A stretch of DNA of 64,000 nucleotides from Pseudodesulfovibrio sp. (lineage in GTDB: Bacteria > Desulfobacterota > Desulfovibrionia > Desulfovibrionales > Desulfovibrionaceae): the NCBI RefSeq assembly GCF_028692895.1, contig NZ_JAQUWN010000003.1, positions 13,434-77,433 on the forward strand. Reading direction: 5' to 3'. The position numbers and the translations under genes were made by a program. The notes under the pieces are model-generated. The model saw only the letters and a list, made by a program, of their open reading frames with translations. It ran no database searches and had not been told where the DNA came from. Shown piece after piece: positions 17,500 to 25,856 of this stretch; the first letter of the stretch is position 1, and each line of letters opens with the position of its first letter.

Positions 17500-17527
17500 G
17501 TCCCGCCTCCGGGCGGGACGCGATTTT
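17500..17527 (+). terminator. Terminator-like hairpin after the YIP1 gene
   Basis: GTCCCGCC (17500-17507), loop TCCG, GGCGGGAC (17512-17519), then CGCGATTTT. The T-run is short, so termination may be partial. Confidence 0.55.
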
Positions 17528-17545
17528 CCTTCCAACCCCTTCCAT

Positions 17546-17584
17546 GTCCGGGCCGGGCGCTTGTCCCTGGCGACCGGCCCGGAC
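17546..17584 (+). other. Second long hairpin upstream of the receiver gene at 17613
   Basis: GTCCGGGCCGG (17546-17556) pairs perfectly with CCGGCCCGGAC (17574-17584). Together with the hairpin at 17500 it splits the operon into two parts. No T-run. Confidence 0.5.
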
Positions 17585-17612
17585 ACCCTGGCGGGGAAAC
17601 GGGAGAACTCAG

Positions 17613-17996
17613 ATGAAGAAGATTCGACTGCTGCTCGTCGACGACGAGACCGACTTTCTGCACGCCTATACCCGCCGCTTCATCCGCCGCAACGCGGAGA
17701 TCGAGTCGGCCCAGAGCGGCGAGGAAGCCCTGGAAAAGATCGAGGGCGGCCGCTTCGACGTGGTCATCCTGGACGTGATGATGCCCGGCATGAGCGGGTT
17801 GGAGACCCTGCGCCGGATCAAGGCGCTGCACCCCGAGCTTCCGGTCATCATCCTGACCGGCCACGCCAACTCCAAGGCCCTCATCGAGGGCATGGAGAGC
17901 GGCGCCTTCGACTACCTGCTCAAGCCGGTGGGCACGGACGAGCTGTACTTCAAGGTCCTGGACGCGGTGCGGGCGCGCCGCCTGCCGTCCGACTGA
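17613..17996 (+). CDS. Single-domain response regulator
   Basis: A 127-residue receiver with DDE at 10-12, Asp54 (VVILDVMMPGMSG), Thr in ILTGHA and Lys in DYLLKP, and no output domain. The ATG at 17613 fits the receiver N-terminus and is preceded by GGGAGAA; the frame is open upstream without homology. It starts a tightly packed block (receiver, PPDK-like protein, kinase, receiver, kinase, receiver, kinase) in which several genes overlap by ATGA. Confidence 0.92.
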   Translation: MKKIRLLLVDDETDFLHAYTRRFIRRNAEIESAQSGEEALEKIEGGRFDVVILDVMMPGMSGLETLRRIKALHPELPVIILTGHANSKALIEGMESGAFDYLLKPVGTDELYFKVLDAVRARRLPSD

Positions 17997-18013
17997 TCCG
18001 GGGAGACCGAGCC

Positions 18014-20611
18014 ATGCAGACCCTCATCCGCAACATCTTCAACCTGATCCGGCGGGCGCCGGAGGACGGCGACGCGGCCGCGCGCTTCATCGCCAAGTCC
18101 GAGAACTTCCGCCTGCTGCTCACGGCCAACAACGAGGCCCTGGAGCGCATGGCCGAGATGGGCGAGGACGCCCGGTCCGGCCGGGCCTTCGGCATGTCCC
18201 ACGTCCGGGCGTCGAGTCTCAAGACGGCGGCCTCGGTCCGGGGCATGATCGAGCGGCTGTGCCGTATGCACCCCGGCCGTTACGACGCGCTCAAGGACGT
18301 CTTCAACCGCATCGTCATGGACATGGAGAACGCCCTGGTGCAGCGGGCGGACCGGCCCGCGGGGCCCATGGTCCTCGGCCTGGACGCCGTGCGCGCCGAC
18401 GCCATGCCCGAGACCGGGTCCAAGGTGGCCCTGCTCGGCGAGATCGCGGCGGGCCTCCGCCTGCGCATCCCGCGCGGCTTTTCCGTCACCGGCTCGGCCT
18501 TCCGCCTCTTCATGGAGCACTCCGGGCTGGACGACGAGATCAACCGGCTCATCCAGATCACGGACAGCAGTGAGCTCGACGAGCTCCGGAACCTGGAGGC
18601 GAGCATCCGCCGGGCCATCGACATGGCCGCCTTTCCGCCCGGCCTGGAGGAGGCCATCGACGCGGAGTGCGCCAGGCTCAGGGCGGACGGCAAGGGCGTC
18701 CGGCTGGCCGTGCGCAGCAGCGCGCTCGGCGAGGACTCGGAGGAGGCCAGCTTCGCGGGCCAGTTCCTGACCCTGCTCGGCGTGTTGCCCGGCGACGTGG
18801 CCGAGGCGTACCGCAGCGTGGTGGCCTCCATGTATTCGGCCACGGCCATGCTCTACCGGTTCAACCGGGGGCTCAGGGAGGACGGCGTGGTCATGTGCGT
18901 GGGCTGCATGGAGATGGTCGACGCCGTGGCCGGGGGCGTGGTCTACACGCGCAACCCCGTGGCCCCGGAGGAGGGCGTGCTGGTCTCGGCCGCGCCCGGC
19001 CTGCCGTGCACCGTGGTGGACGGCTCGGCGCTCATCGACACCTGGATCGTCAACCCCGACACCCTGGAGGTCGTCCGGGCCGAGATCGCGGACAAGCAGT
19101 GGGCGCACGGCGTGGGGCCCGGCGGCTCCATCGTGCGCGAGGAACTGGCCGAGGGGAGGGGCGCGCTGCCCGCCATCGGCGAGGACCTGGTGTCCGAACT
19201 GGCCCGGACCGGGCTCGCCATCGAGGCGTATTTCGGCCAGCCGCAGGACGTGGAGTGGGCCCTGGGCCAGGACGGCGGGGTCTATTACCTTCAATGCCGT
19301 CCCCTGGCCGTGAGCGGCCGGGAGAGCAAGCCGGAGCGCGCTCCGGAGGACGAGGACGCGCCCTTCGCCATCCTGGCCTCGGCCGTGCCCGCCAGCCCCG
19401 GTGTGGCCGGGGGCAACGTCTTCCTGGTGGAGTCGGACGAGGACATGCTCGACTTCCCGCAGGGAGCGGTGCTCCTGACGCGCAACGCGCGTCCCCAGCT
19501 TTCGGCCCTGCTGCCGCGCGCCTCGGCCCTCATCGCCGAGTTCGGCAGCCCGGCCAGCCACCTGGCCAACGTGGCCCGCGAGTTCTCCATCCCGGCGCTC
19601 ATCGGCGCGCCCGGCGCGGTGGACCGCCTCTCCGGCGTCAGCGCGGTCACGGTCAACGCCCGCACCGGCACGGTCTACCTCGGCATCCGCCAGGGCCAGA
19701 TCGACGCCTGGTCGGGCCGCAAGGCCCCCCTGCGGGAAAACGACGTGGTCCAGGCCCTGAAGCGGGTCCTGCCCTACGTCTCGCCCCTCAACCTGACCGA
19801 CCCGGACGCCCCGGAGTTCACGCCCGAGCACTGCCGCTCCCTGCACGACATCACGCGCTACTGCCACGAGAAGGCGGTGTTCGAGATGTTCGCGGGGTCG
19901 GACCACCCCACGGCCAACGCCCGCAAGCTCATGGGCGAGACGCCCATGCAGTACTGGCTGGTGGACATCGGCGGCGGCACGGCGGAGTCGGGCGAGGAAG
20001 GCTACATCTCCCTGGACGACGTGCGTTCGCGCGTCATGCTCGCCCTGTGGCGCGGCATGACCGCCGTGCCCTGGGACGGGCCGCCGCCCCCGAGCGCCAG
20101 CGGGTTCATGTCCGTGGTCTCCCAGGCCGCGCAGAATCCGGCCCTGACCCCGGGCGTGGCCAACGACATGGGGCGGCGCAACTACTTCATCGTGGGGCGC
20201 AACTACTGCAACCTGCAATCCCGGTTCGGCTTCCACTTCTGCACCGTGGAAGGGTTCGCGGGGGACGACCCCACGGCCAACTACGCCCTCTTCCAGTACC
20301 GGGGCGGCGGGGCGGACATCGGCCGCCGCCGCGTGCGCATCAAGCTGGTGGCCGAGGTGCTGGAGCGCCACGGCTTCATCGTGGAGGCGCGCGACGACGC
20401 CCTGCACGCCCGCATCGAGGGCGTGGGCCGCGAGGCCGTGGAGCGTGGCATGGCCGTCATGGGCTACCTGCTGGTCCACACCCGGCAGATCGACATGGCC
20501 ATGGCCGACCCGGCCGCCGGCGAGCGCTATCGCGCCAAGTTCGAGCGCGACATCGAAACGGTCCTGAACGGCCTCCCGGAGGCCGCCGGGACGGAGGTAA
20601 CCGGGCAATGA
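18014..20611 (+). CDS. PPDK/PEP-synthase-like protein (N-terminal ATP-grasp and phosphohistidine domains)
   Basis: An 865-residue protein related to pyruvate phosphate dikinase and PEP synthase. Residues 1-130 are helical and not part of the enzyme family. The PEP/pyruvate-binding ATP-grasp domain spans about 137-440 (VRSSALGEDSEEASFAGQF; GGVVYTRNP; DVEWALGQDGGVYYLQCRP). The phosphohistidine domain follows, with His516 in FGSPASHLANVAREFSIPAL. The large C-terminal PEP-binding barrel is missing; 200-odd residues of unknown fold take its place. The protein may therefore phosphorylate something other than pyruvate. It lies inside a kinase/receiver operon, and the next gene overlaps its stop by ATGA. 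Confidence 0.82.
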   Translation: MQTLIRNIFNLIRRAPEDGDAAARFIAKSENFRLLLTANNEALERMAEMGEDARSGRAFGMSHVRASSLKTAASVRGMIERLCRMHPGRYDALKDVFNRIVMDMENALVQRADRPAGPMVLGLDAVRADAMPETGSKVALLGEIAAGLRLRIPRGFSVTGSAFRLFMEHSGLDDEINRLIQITDSSELDELRNLEASIRRAIDMAAFPPGLEEAIDAECARLRADGKGVRLAVRSSALGEDSEEASFAGQFLTLLGVLPGDVAEAYRSVVASMYSATAMLYRFNRGLREDGVVMCVGCMEMVDAVAGGVVYTRNPVAPEEGVLVSAAPGLPCTVVDGSALIDTWIVNPDTLEVVRAEIADKQWAHGVGPGGSIVREELAEGRGALPAIGEDLVSELARTGLAIEAYFGQPQDVEWALGQDGGVYYLQCRPLAVSGRESKPERAPEDEDAPFAILASAVPASPGVAGGNVFLVESDEDMLDFPQGAVLLTRNARPQLSALLPRASALIAEFGSPASHLANVAREFSIPALIGAPGAVDRLSGVSAVTVNARTGTVYLGIRQGQIDAWSGRKAPLRENDVVQALKRVLPYVSPLNLTDPDAPEFTPEHCRSLHDITRYCHEKAVFEMFAGSDHPTANARKLMGETPMQYWLVDIGGGTAESGEEGYISLDDVRSRVMLALWRGMTAVPWDGPPPPSASGFMSVVSQAAQNPALTPGVANDMGRRNYFIVGRNYCNLQSRFGFHFCTVEGFAGDDPTANYALFQYRGGGADIGRRRVRIKLVAEVLERHGFIVEARDDALHARIEGVGREAVERGMAVMGYLLVHTRQIDMAMADPAAGERYRAKFERDIETVLNGLPEAAGTEVTGQ

Positions 20612-22293
20612 CCGACACTTCCTACACACGGTTGCGCCTGAGCCTCATGCTCCTGACACTGGGGCTCTCCCTGGTCCCGCTCTTCGCCCTCGGGTTCGTC
20701 ATCGACTCCGAGTTCCGCGAGTCCTACGGCGACAAGCTGACCAGCAACCTGAAGCTGGTGGCGCACAACAAGGCCGACGCCCTGGACGTCTTCCTGACCG
20801 AGCGGGTGGTCCAGCTTGAGATGGTGGCCGGGATGAACACCCTGGACAGCCTCTCGAACCAGCAGGCCCTGGAACTGGTCTTCGACACCGTGCACGAGGC
20901 CAGTCCGTCCATCATCGATCTGGGCGTCATCGGCCAGAACGGCCGCCACGTGGCCTACAGCGGCCCCTTCGACCTGCGCGACGTCAACTACAAGGACGAG
21001 CCCTGGTTCCATCAGGCCATGCTCAAGGGGCTGTACATCAGCGACGTGTTCATGGGCTTCCGCAACTTTCCCCACTTCATCATCGCGGTGAAGCGGCGGG
21101 AGGGCGGCCGGACCTGGATACTTCGGGCCACCATCGACTCCGACATCTTCACCGGCCTGGTGCGCAACGTCCAGAGCGGAGCCTCGGGCGACGCCTACCT
21201 GGTCAACCGGGAGGGCGTGCTCCAGACCCCGTCGCGCTTCGGCGGCAAGGTGCTCGGCCAGGCGTCCCTGCCCGCATACCGGCCCTCGGGCGACGTGGAC
21301 GTGGTCCGCTGGACCGAGGACGGGACCGAGCTGGTGGCCGGGATCGCCCCCCTGGCCCACACCGACTGGCGGCTGGTGGTCATCGAGAACCAGCAGGAGG
21401 AGCTCTCGCCTCTGCTGCGGGCCCAGTCCCTGATTTTCGGGCTGTTCCTGATCTGCGCCCTGATGATCGCGGCCGGGGCCTACCTGTCCGTCGGGTCCGT
21501 GGTCAAGCGGCTCCAGAAGGCGGACAAGGCGCGTGCGGCCATGGACGCCGCCGTGGTGCAGTCCAACAAGATGGCCTCGCTGGGCAAGCTGGCCGCAGGG
21601 GTGGCCCACGAGATCAACAACCCGCTGTCCATCATCCGCGAGAGCGCGGGCTGGATTCGCGACATCATCAACGACGGCGAGTTGGGCGAGTCCACGGCCG
21701 TGGACGATCTTCAGGAGGCCACGTCCGACATCGAGCGGCACGTGGAGCGGGCGCGCACGGTCACCCACCGAATGCTCGGCTTCGCCCGGCGCATGGAGCC
21801 CCTCCAGGAGGACGTGGACCTGAACATGCTGGCCCGCCAGACCGTCTCCTTCCTGGAAAACGAGATAAGGCACCGCAACATCGAGGTGGAGTGCCGCTTC
21901 GACCAGGACCTGCCGCTCATCACCACCGACGCCAACCAGATCCAGCAGGTCATTCTCAATCTGCTGGAGAACGCCATCGACGCCATCGGCCACGACGGCT
22001 GCATCGAGGTGGAGACCCGGCCCGGCGACGGCGCGGTGGTCATGGACATCGCCGACAGCGGGGAGGGCATCTCCCCGGAGAACGTCTCCAAGGTGTTCGA
22101 CCCCTTCTTCACCACCAAGCCCACCGGCGAAGGCACCGGGCTCGGACTCTCCATCGTCTACAGCACGCTCAAGAAGCTCGGCGGGGGAATCGATGTGCGC
22201 AGTGAACGTGGCGTCGGGACCACCTTCACCATCACCCTGCCCCTGGTCCACGTCAGCATTCCCGGACGTCAGGAGGAGTCATGGACAGAGTAA
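20608..22293 (+). CDS. Cache-domain sensor histidine kinase
   Basis: A 561-residue membrane kinase: TM1 (11-32), periplasmic double-Cache sensor (33-270) with GLYISDVFMGFRNFPHF, TM2 (275-297), HisKA with His334 (GVAHEINNP) and HATPase motifs DSGEGI and GTGLGLSIVYS. It is a close paralogue of the kinase at 8413 (same domain order, near-identical sensor signature). It starts on an ATGA overlap with the PPDK-like gene, with GGAGGT upstream, and overlaps the next receiver gene by 13 bp, so the kinase and receiver are probably a cognate pair. Confidence 0.93.
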   Translation: MTDTSYTRLRLSLMLLTLGLSLVPLFALGFVIDSEFRESYGDKLTSNLKLVAHNKADALDVFLTERVVQLEMVAGMNTLDSLSNQQALELVFDTVHEASPSIIDLGVIGQNGRHVAYSGPFDLRDVNYKDEPWFHQAMLKGLYISDVFMGFRNFPHFIIAVKRREGGRTWILRATIDSDIFTGLVRNVQSGASGDAYLVNREGVLQTPSRFGGKVLGQASLPAYRPSGDVDVVRWTEDGTELVAGIAPLAHTDWRLVVIENQQEELSPLLRAQSLIFGLFLICALMIAAGAYLSVGSVVKRLQKADKARAAMDAAVVQSNKMASLGKLAAGVAHEINNPLSIIRESAGWIRDIINDGELGESTAVDDLQEATSDIERHVERARTVTHRMLGFARRMEPLQEDVDLNMLARQTVSFLENEIRHRNIEVECRFDQDLPLITTDANQIQQVILNLLENAIDAIGHDGCIEVETRPGDGAVVMDIADSGEGISPENVSKVFDPFFTTKPTGEGTGLGLSIVYSTLKKLGGGIDVRSERGVGTTFTITLPLVHVSIPGRQEESWTE

Positions 22294-22679
22294 GAGTCCT
22301 CGTCGTCGACGATGAAGCCGATTTTCTGAAGCTCATCAAGCGACGGCTCGAAAAGCGGAACGTGGAGGTGTCCGTGGCGCCCGGCGGCCGCGAGGCCCTG
22401 GACCATCTGGCCGGGCAGCCGACGGACGTGGTCATCCTGGACGTGCGTATGCCCGGCATGAGCGGCATCGACACGCTCAAGGAGATCCGCAAGCGCTACC
22501 GGGAGACCGAGGTCATCATGCTCACGGGCCACGGCTCGGTGCAGTCGGGCATCGAGGGCATCAGCCACGGGGCCTACGACTACATGCTCAAGCCCTTCAA
22601 CATCGACGATCTGCTTGAACGTATCCGGGCCGCCTGCGAAAGGGCCCGTCTGAAGAAGGCGGAAAGGGAGCGTGCATGA
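22281..22679 (+). CDS. Single-domain response regulator
   Basis: A 132-residue receiver: DDE at 10-12, Asp54 (VVILDVRMPGMSG), Thr in MLTGHG, Lys in YMLKP, then a short basic tail. No output domain. It overlaps the upstream kinase by 13 bp and the downstream kinase by ATGA. The ribosome binding site AGGAGG lies inside the kinase gene. Confidence 0.93.
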   Translation: MDRVRVLVVDDEADFLKLIKRRLEKRNVEVSVAPGGREALDHLAGQPTDVVILDVRMPGMSGIDTLKEIRKRYRETEVIMLTGHGSVQSGIEGISHGAYDYMLKPFNIDDLLERIRAACERARLKKAERERA

Positions 22680-23599
22680 CCCTTTGCAACGTGCGGCGCC
22701 TGCTGCGGATCGGGCAGTACGTCTGCCCCGGCCTGGTGCTCCTCCTGGCCTGGCTGGCCTGGCGTCGGCCCCTTGTCCACATCGGCATCATCTTCGCGAT
22801 GACCGCCGCGGCGGCGGCCATCGCCATCTGGCTGGTGCTCCACCTGGCGGTGAGGCGCGTCCAGTCCGCCTGCGACGAGCAGTCCGAACTGGGCAACCAG
22901 CTCATCCAGTCCCAGAAGATTCTGGCCCTTGGCGAGATTTCCACGGGCATCGCCCATGAGATCAACAACCCGCTGAACATCATCATGCAGGAGGCCGAGC
23001 TGGTTCGCGCAGACCTGGAGATGGACGTCAATCCCGAGGCCCTGCACGAGATCAAGGAGAGCCTGGAAGTCATCATCCGCCAGGTGGAGCGCTGCTCGGA
23101 CATCACCCACAAGCTGCTGGACTTCGCGCGCAAGCGGGTGCCCATCTCCCAGCCTGCGAACCTGAACCGGCTGATGGAGGACATGCTCGACCTGCTGGAG
23201 CGCGGCGGCGGACCGGGCAACGTGGAGATCGTCAAGGCCTTCGACCCGCTCCTGCCCATGGTCAAGACCGATCCGCCCCTGCTCCGCCAGGTCTTTCTCA
23301 ACCTGCTCATCAACGCGGTCCAGGCCATGGAGGAGTCCGGCGGCTTCCTCTACGTCACCACCTACGTGGACCACGCCCAGGTCTGCGTCGAGGTGCGCGA
23401 CACCGGGCCGGGCATTCCCCAGGAGAACCTGGAGCGGGTCTTCAACCCGTTTTTCACCACCAAGGAGCCGGGCAAGGGCACGGGGCTCGGCCTGTCCGTG
23501 AGCGTGCGCATCGTCAGCCAGCTCGGCGGCGACATGGCGGTGCGTTCGGAAAAGGGCTCCGGAGCGGCCTTCACGGTATGCATTCCCATAACAGCCTAA
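22676..23599 (+). CDS. Sensor-less membrane histidine kinase
   Basis: A 307-residue kinase with two adjacent membrane helices (about 15-31 and 35-58) joined by only a few residues, so there is no periplasmic sensor. HisKA has His94 (GIAHEINNPLNII); HATPase motifs are DTGPGI and GTGLGLSVSVRI. It may sense within the membrane or through a partner such as the permease, or act as a relay kinase. ATGA overlap with the upstream receiver; the next receiver starts 13 bp after its stop. Confidence 0.9.
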   Translation: MTLCNVRRLLRIGQYVCPGLVLLLAWLAWRRPLVHIGIIFAMTAAAAAIAIWLVLHLAVRRVQSACDEQSELGNQLIQSQKILALGEISTGIAHEINNPLNIIMQEAELVRADLEMDVNPEALHEIKESLEVIIRQVERCSDITHKLLDFARKRVPISQPANLNRLMEDMLDLLERGGGPGNVEIVKAFDPLLPMVKTDPPLLRQVFLNLLINAVQAMEESGGFLYVTTYVDHAQVCVEVRDTGPGIPQENLERVFNPFFTTKEPGKGTGLGLSVSVRIVSQLGGDMAVRSEKGSGAAFTVCIPITA

Positions 23600-23612
23600 C
23601 GGGAGTATGAAG

Positions 23613-24038
23613 ATGCAAACGACGGCAAGAGTGCTCGTTGTGGACGACGAGGATCGGTTCCGACAGACCATTCGGCGGCTGCTGGAAAAGGCGGGCCACA
23701 CCGTGGACGAGGCCCCGGACGGGACCACAGCCCTCGGGATGCTTGAGTCCGGCGACTTCGACGTGGTCCTGCTGGACCTGAAGATGCCCGGCCTCTCGGG
23801 CGAGGACACCTTCCTGAAGATTCGCCAACTGGGCATCGACGCGGAGGTCGTCTGCCTCACCGGGCACGTCTCCGTGGCCGACGCCACCAAGCTGCTCCAG
23901 AAGGGGGCCTTCGACTATCTGCTCAAGCCCGCGTCCGTCAGCGAGATTCTGCAGTGCGTCAGCCGGGCGGCGGAGAGCAAGATGCTCCGCAACGAGAAGA
24001 TCGAGGTCTCGCAGCTCCTCGGCTACGGTGACGACTAA
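23613..24038 (+). CDS. Single-domain response regulator
   Basis: A 141-residue receiver: DDE at 11-13, Asp55 (VVLLDLKMPGLSG), Thr in CLTGHV and Lys in DYLLKP, with a short helical tail and no output domain. The ATG at 23613 is preferred because GGGAG ends seven bases upstream; an ATG at 23607 is only one base from it. It lies between two kinases and could be served by either. Confidence 0.92.
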   Translation: MQTTARVLVVDDEDRFRQTIRRLLEKAGHTVDEAPDGTTALGMLESGDFDVVLLDLKMPGLSGEDTFLKIRQLGIDAEVVCLTGHVSVADATKLLQKGAFDYLLKPASVSEILQCVSRAAESKMLRNEKIEVSQLLGYGDD

Positions 24039-24074
24039 CCGGCTCCGGGGGGGCCGTATGCGCGGGATGAAAGC

Positions 24075-25604
24075 ATGAACGACGATTTTGGTTACGAAGC
24101 GCTGGGCAACTGTTACTGGAACGGGTCCATGGGCTCGTTCGTCGTGGGGATCATCGGTTCGGGCCCGGCCTTCAAGGTTCTGCTCGACATCATCTACAAC
24201 GAGGCCTTCCGGGAGTTCCTGCCCGAGATGCGCCTGGCCGCCGTGAGCGAGCTGGACCCGGCCCAGTCGGACGCCGGGCTGGTCGAGCCGGGTTGCCCCC
24301 TCTATCCCACCTGGCGCGAAATGCTCGACAACCACCCGGAGATCAACCTGGTGGTGGAGCTGGGCTGCGACGAGGAGCTGCTCCAGGCGGTCCGGGCGGC
24401 CCTGCCGGAGCACGTCTCGCTCATGGACCACCGCGAGGCGGTCTTCTTCTGCGGCATGCACGACATGGCCCTGGTCAAGGGCAACTTCATGAACCAGATG
24501 GACCACCAGCGCACCCTGATCCAGTCCATCATCGACGAAATCCGCGAGGACATCTTCCTCCTCGACAAGAGCGGCAACGTGGTGGACGTGAACCGGATCG
24601 TCTGGCAGCGAGCCGGGGTCTCGCGCAGGAGCCTGCTGGGCCTGCCGTGCTGGCACGGCGCGCGGCTGCGCGACGGCTCGGTCTTCTGCCGCCACCTGGA
24701 CCCGGCCTGTCCCTTCCACAAGACCCTGCAGAGCGGCGAGAAGGAGGAGACCCTGGTCACCAGGGTCAACGGCAGCGGACTGCTCCAGTATTACCGGCTC
24801 TACGCCTATCCCATTTTCGACATGCGCGGGCACATGACCCACGTCATGGTCATGCACCGCGACATCACCGAGCGGACCCACCGCGAGAAGTATCAGCAGC
24901 AGCACGACAAGTTCGCCATCATCGGCGAGATGTCCACCTATCTGGCCCACGAGATCCGCAACCCGCTCTTCGCGGTGGGCGGATTCGCCAACTCCCTGCT
25001 CAAGTCGCCCAACCTGGGGGAAAAGGAGCGGGAAAAGGTCCAGATCATCGTCAGCGAGACCATGCGCCTCGACCGGATGCTGACCAACATGCTCAACTTC
25101 GCCCGGCCCTCGCGCGCTCCGGAGGGGAGGGTCGACATCGTGGCCGTGTGCAACGACGCGGCGGAGCTCATGGGCATCGGCTACGGCAAGCAGGGCTACC
25201 AGGTGGAGGTCCGCCAGCAGCGCACCCCGCTGCCCTCGGTGCAGGGCGACCCGGACGCCCTCAAGCAGTGCCTGGTCAACCTCATCAAGAACGCCATCGA
25301 GGCCATGCCCGACGGCGGCGTCATCGCCCTGGAGCTGACCCTGGACCAGGCCATGGTGGTTGTCCGGGTCAGGGACCAGGGCATCGGCATGGGCGAGCAC
25401 GAGCTGGATCAGGTTTTCAACCCATTCTATTCCACCAAGAAGGAAGGGAGCGGCCTGGGGCTGGCCATGATCAAGAAGATCGTGGAGGAGTGCGGCGGCC
25501 GCGTCCAGTTGGCCAGCGTCCCGAACCAGGGGACCACGGTCTCGCTCTACCTTTGCCCGAGCCTCGACGTCCCGGGCGACAAGGCGCTCCCGGCGGGCAA
25601 GTAG
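24075..25604 (+). CDS. Rossmann-PAS-histidine kinase fusion
   Basis: A 509-residue soluble kinase. Residues 20-130 look like a Rossmann NAD(P)-binding domain (VVGIIGSGPAFKVLLDII, later LAAVSELDP and NLVVELGCDEEL), similar to small oxidoreductases. A PAS domain (about 146-266) follows, with three cysteines (192, 205, 212) in the context GLPCWHG...CRHLDPACPF. HisKA has His292 (YLAHEIRNP) and HATPase carries DQGIGM and GSGLGLAMIKKI. There is no membrane segment. A kinase fused to a dinucleotide-binding fold suggests redox or cofactor sensing, which is inference. It is the last gene of the cluster. Confidence 0.85.
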   Translation: MNDDFGYEALGNCYWNGSMGSFVVGIIGSGPAFKVLLDIIYNEAFREFLPEMRLAAVSELDPAQSDAGLVEPGCPLYPTWREMLDNHPEINLVVELGCDEELLQAVRAALPEHVSLMDHREAVFFCGMHDMALVKGNFMNQMDHQRTLIQSIIDEIREDIFLLDKSGNVVDVNRIVWQRAGVSRRSLLGLPCWHGARLRDGSVFCRHLDPACPFHKTLQSGEKEETLVTRVNGSGLLQYYRLYAYPIFDMRGHMTHVMVMHRDITERTHREKYQQQHDKFAIIGEMSTYLAHEIRNPLFAVGGFANSLLKSPNLGEKEREKVQIIVSETMRLDRMLTNMLNFARPSRAPEGRVDIVAVCNDAAELMGIGYGKQGYQVEVRQQRTPLPSVQGDPDALKQCLVNLIKNAIEAMPDGGVIALELTLDQAMVVVRVRDQGIGMGEHELDQVFNPFYSTKKEGSGLGLAMIKKIVEECGGRVQLASVPNQGTTVSLYLCPSLDVPGDKALPAGK

Positions 25605-25665
25605 GCCCCGCGCCCCCAGGCCGTCCGGGAGCGGCGTGCACACCGCCCGTGTCGCTTGCACTACC

Positions 25666-25703
25666 TGCACTTTTTGTGCAAAATAATGTGCATAAGAGTG
25701 CAC
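25666..25703. promoter_or_regulatory. Repeated GTGCA/TGCAC boxes, candidate enhancer
   Basis: TGCAC-N5-GTGCA (25666-25680) and GTGCA-N6-TGCAC (25688-25703), with more TGCA copies just upstream. They lie 65-100 bp before the sigma-54 element at 25768, a fitting place for binding of the ZraR-like activator encoded at 29293. Confidence 0.6.
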
Positions 25704-25767
25704 TTCTGTCGCGATCACGTCACGGGATTATCCTTTTATAGTGTTTTATCTCAAGCTGTTGCGAGTT

Positions 25768-25782
25768 TGGCACGCCGCGTGC
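25768..25782 (+). promoter_or_regulatory. Sigma-54 promoter of the ZraP-like gene
   Basis: TGGCAC-GCCGC-GTGC; GG at 25769 and GC at 25781 are exactly 10 bp apart. Only the first base of the -12 box differs from consensus. It lies 75 bp before the start codon. Confidence 0.75.
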
Positions 25783-25856
25783 TTTATGTCGGGCAGGCAA
25801 TGACCTTCCCCACATCAAAACATGGCAGAGATGCAACGATACAAGGAGAGATGAAC

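Noticed and set aside
18667..20607. Upstream extension of the kinase frame at 20608
   Set aside because: No homology, antisense-like composition; the kinase has a good ribosome binding site and ATGA overlap at 20608.
17912..20629. Open frame of 905 codons on the minus strand opposite the PPDK-like gene
   Set aside because: Shadow of a high-G+C gene: low-complexity His/Arg/Gly/Ala composition, no family motif, fully antisense to a recognised protein.
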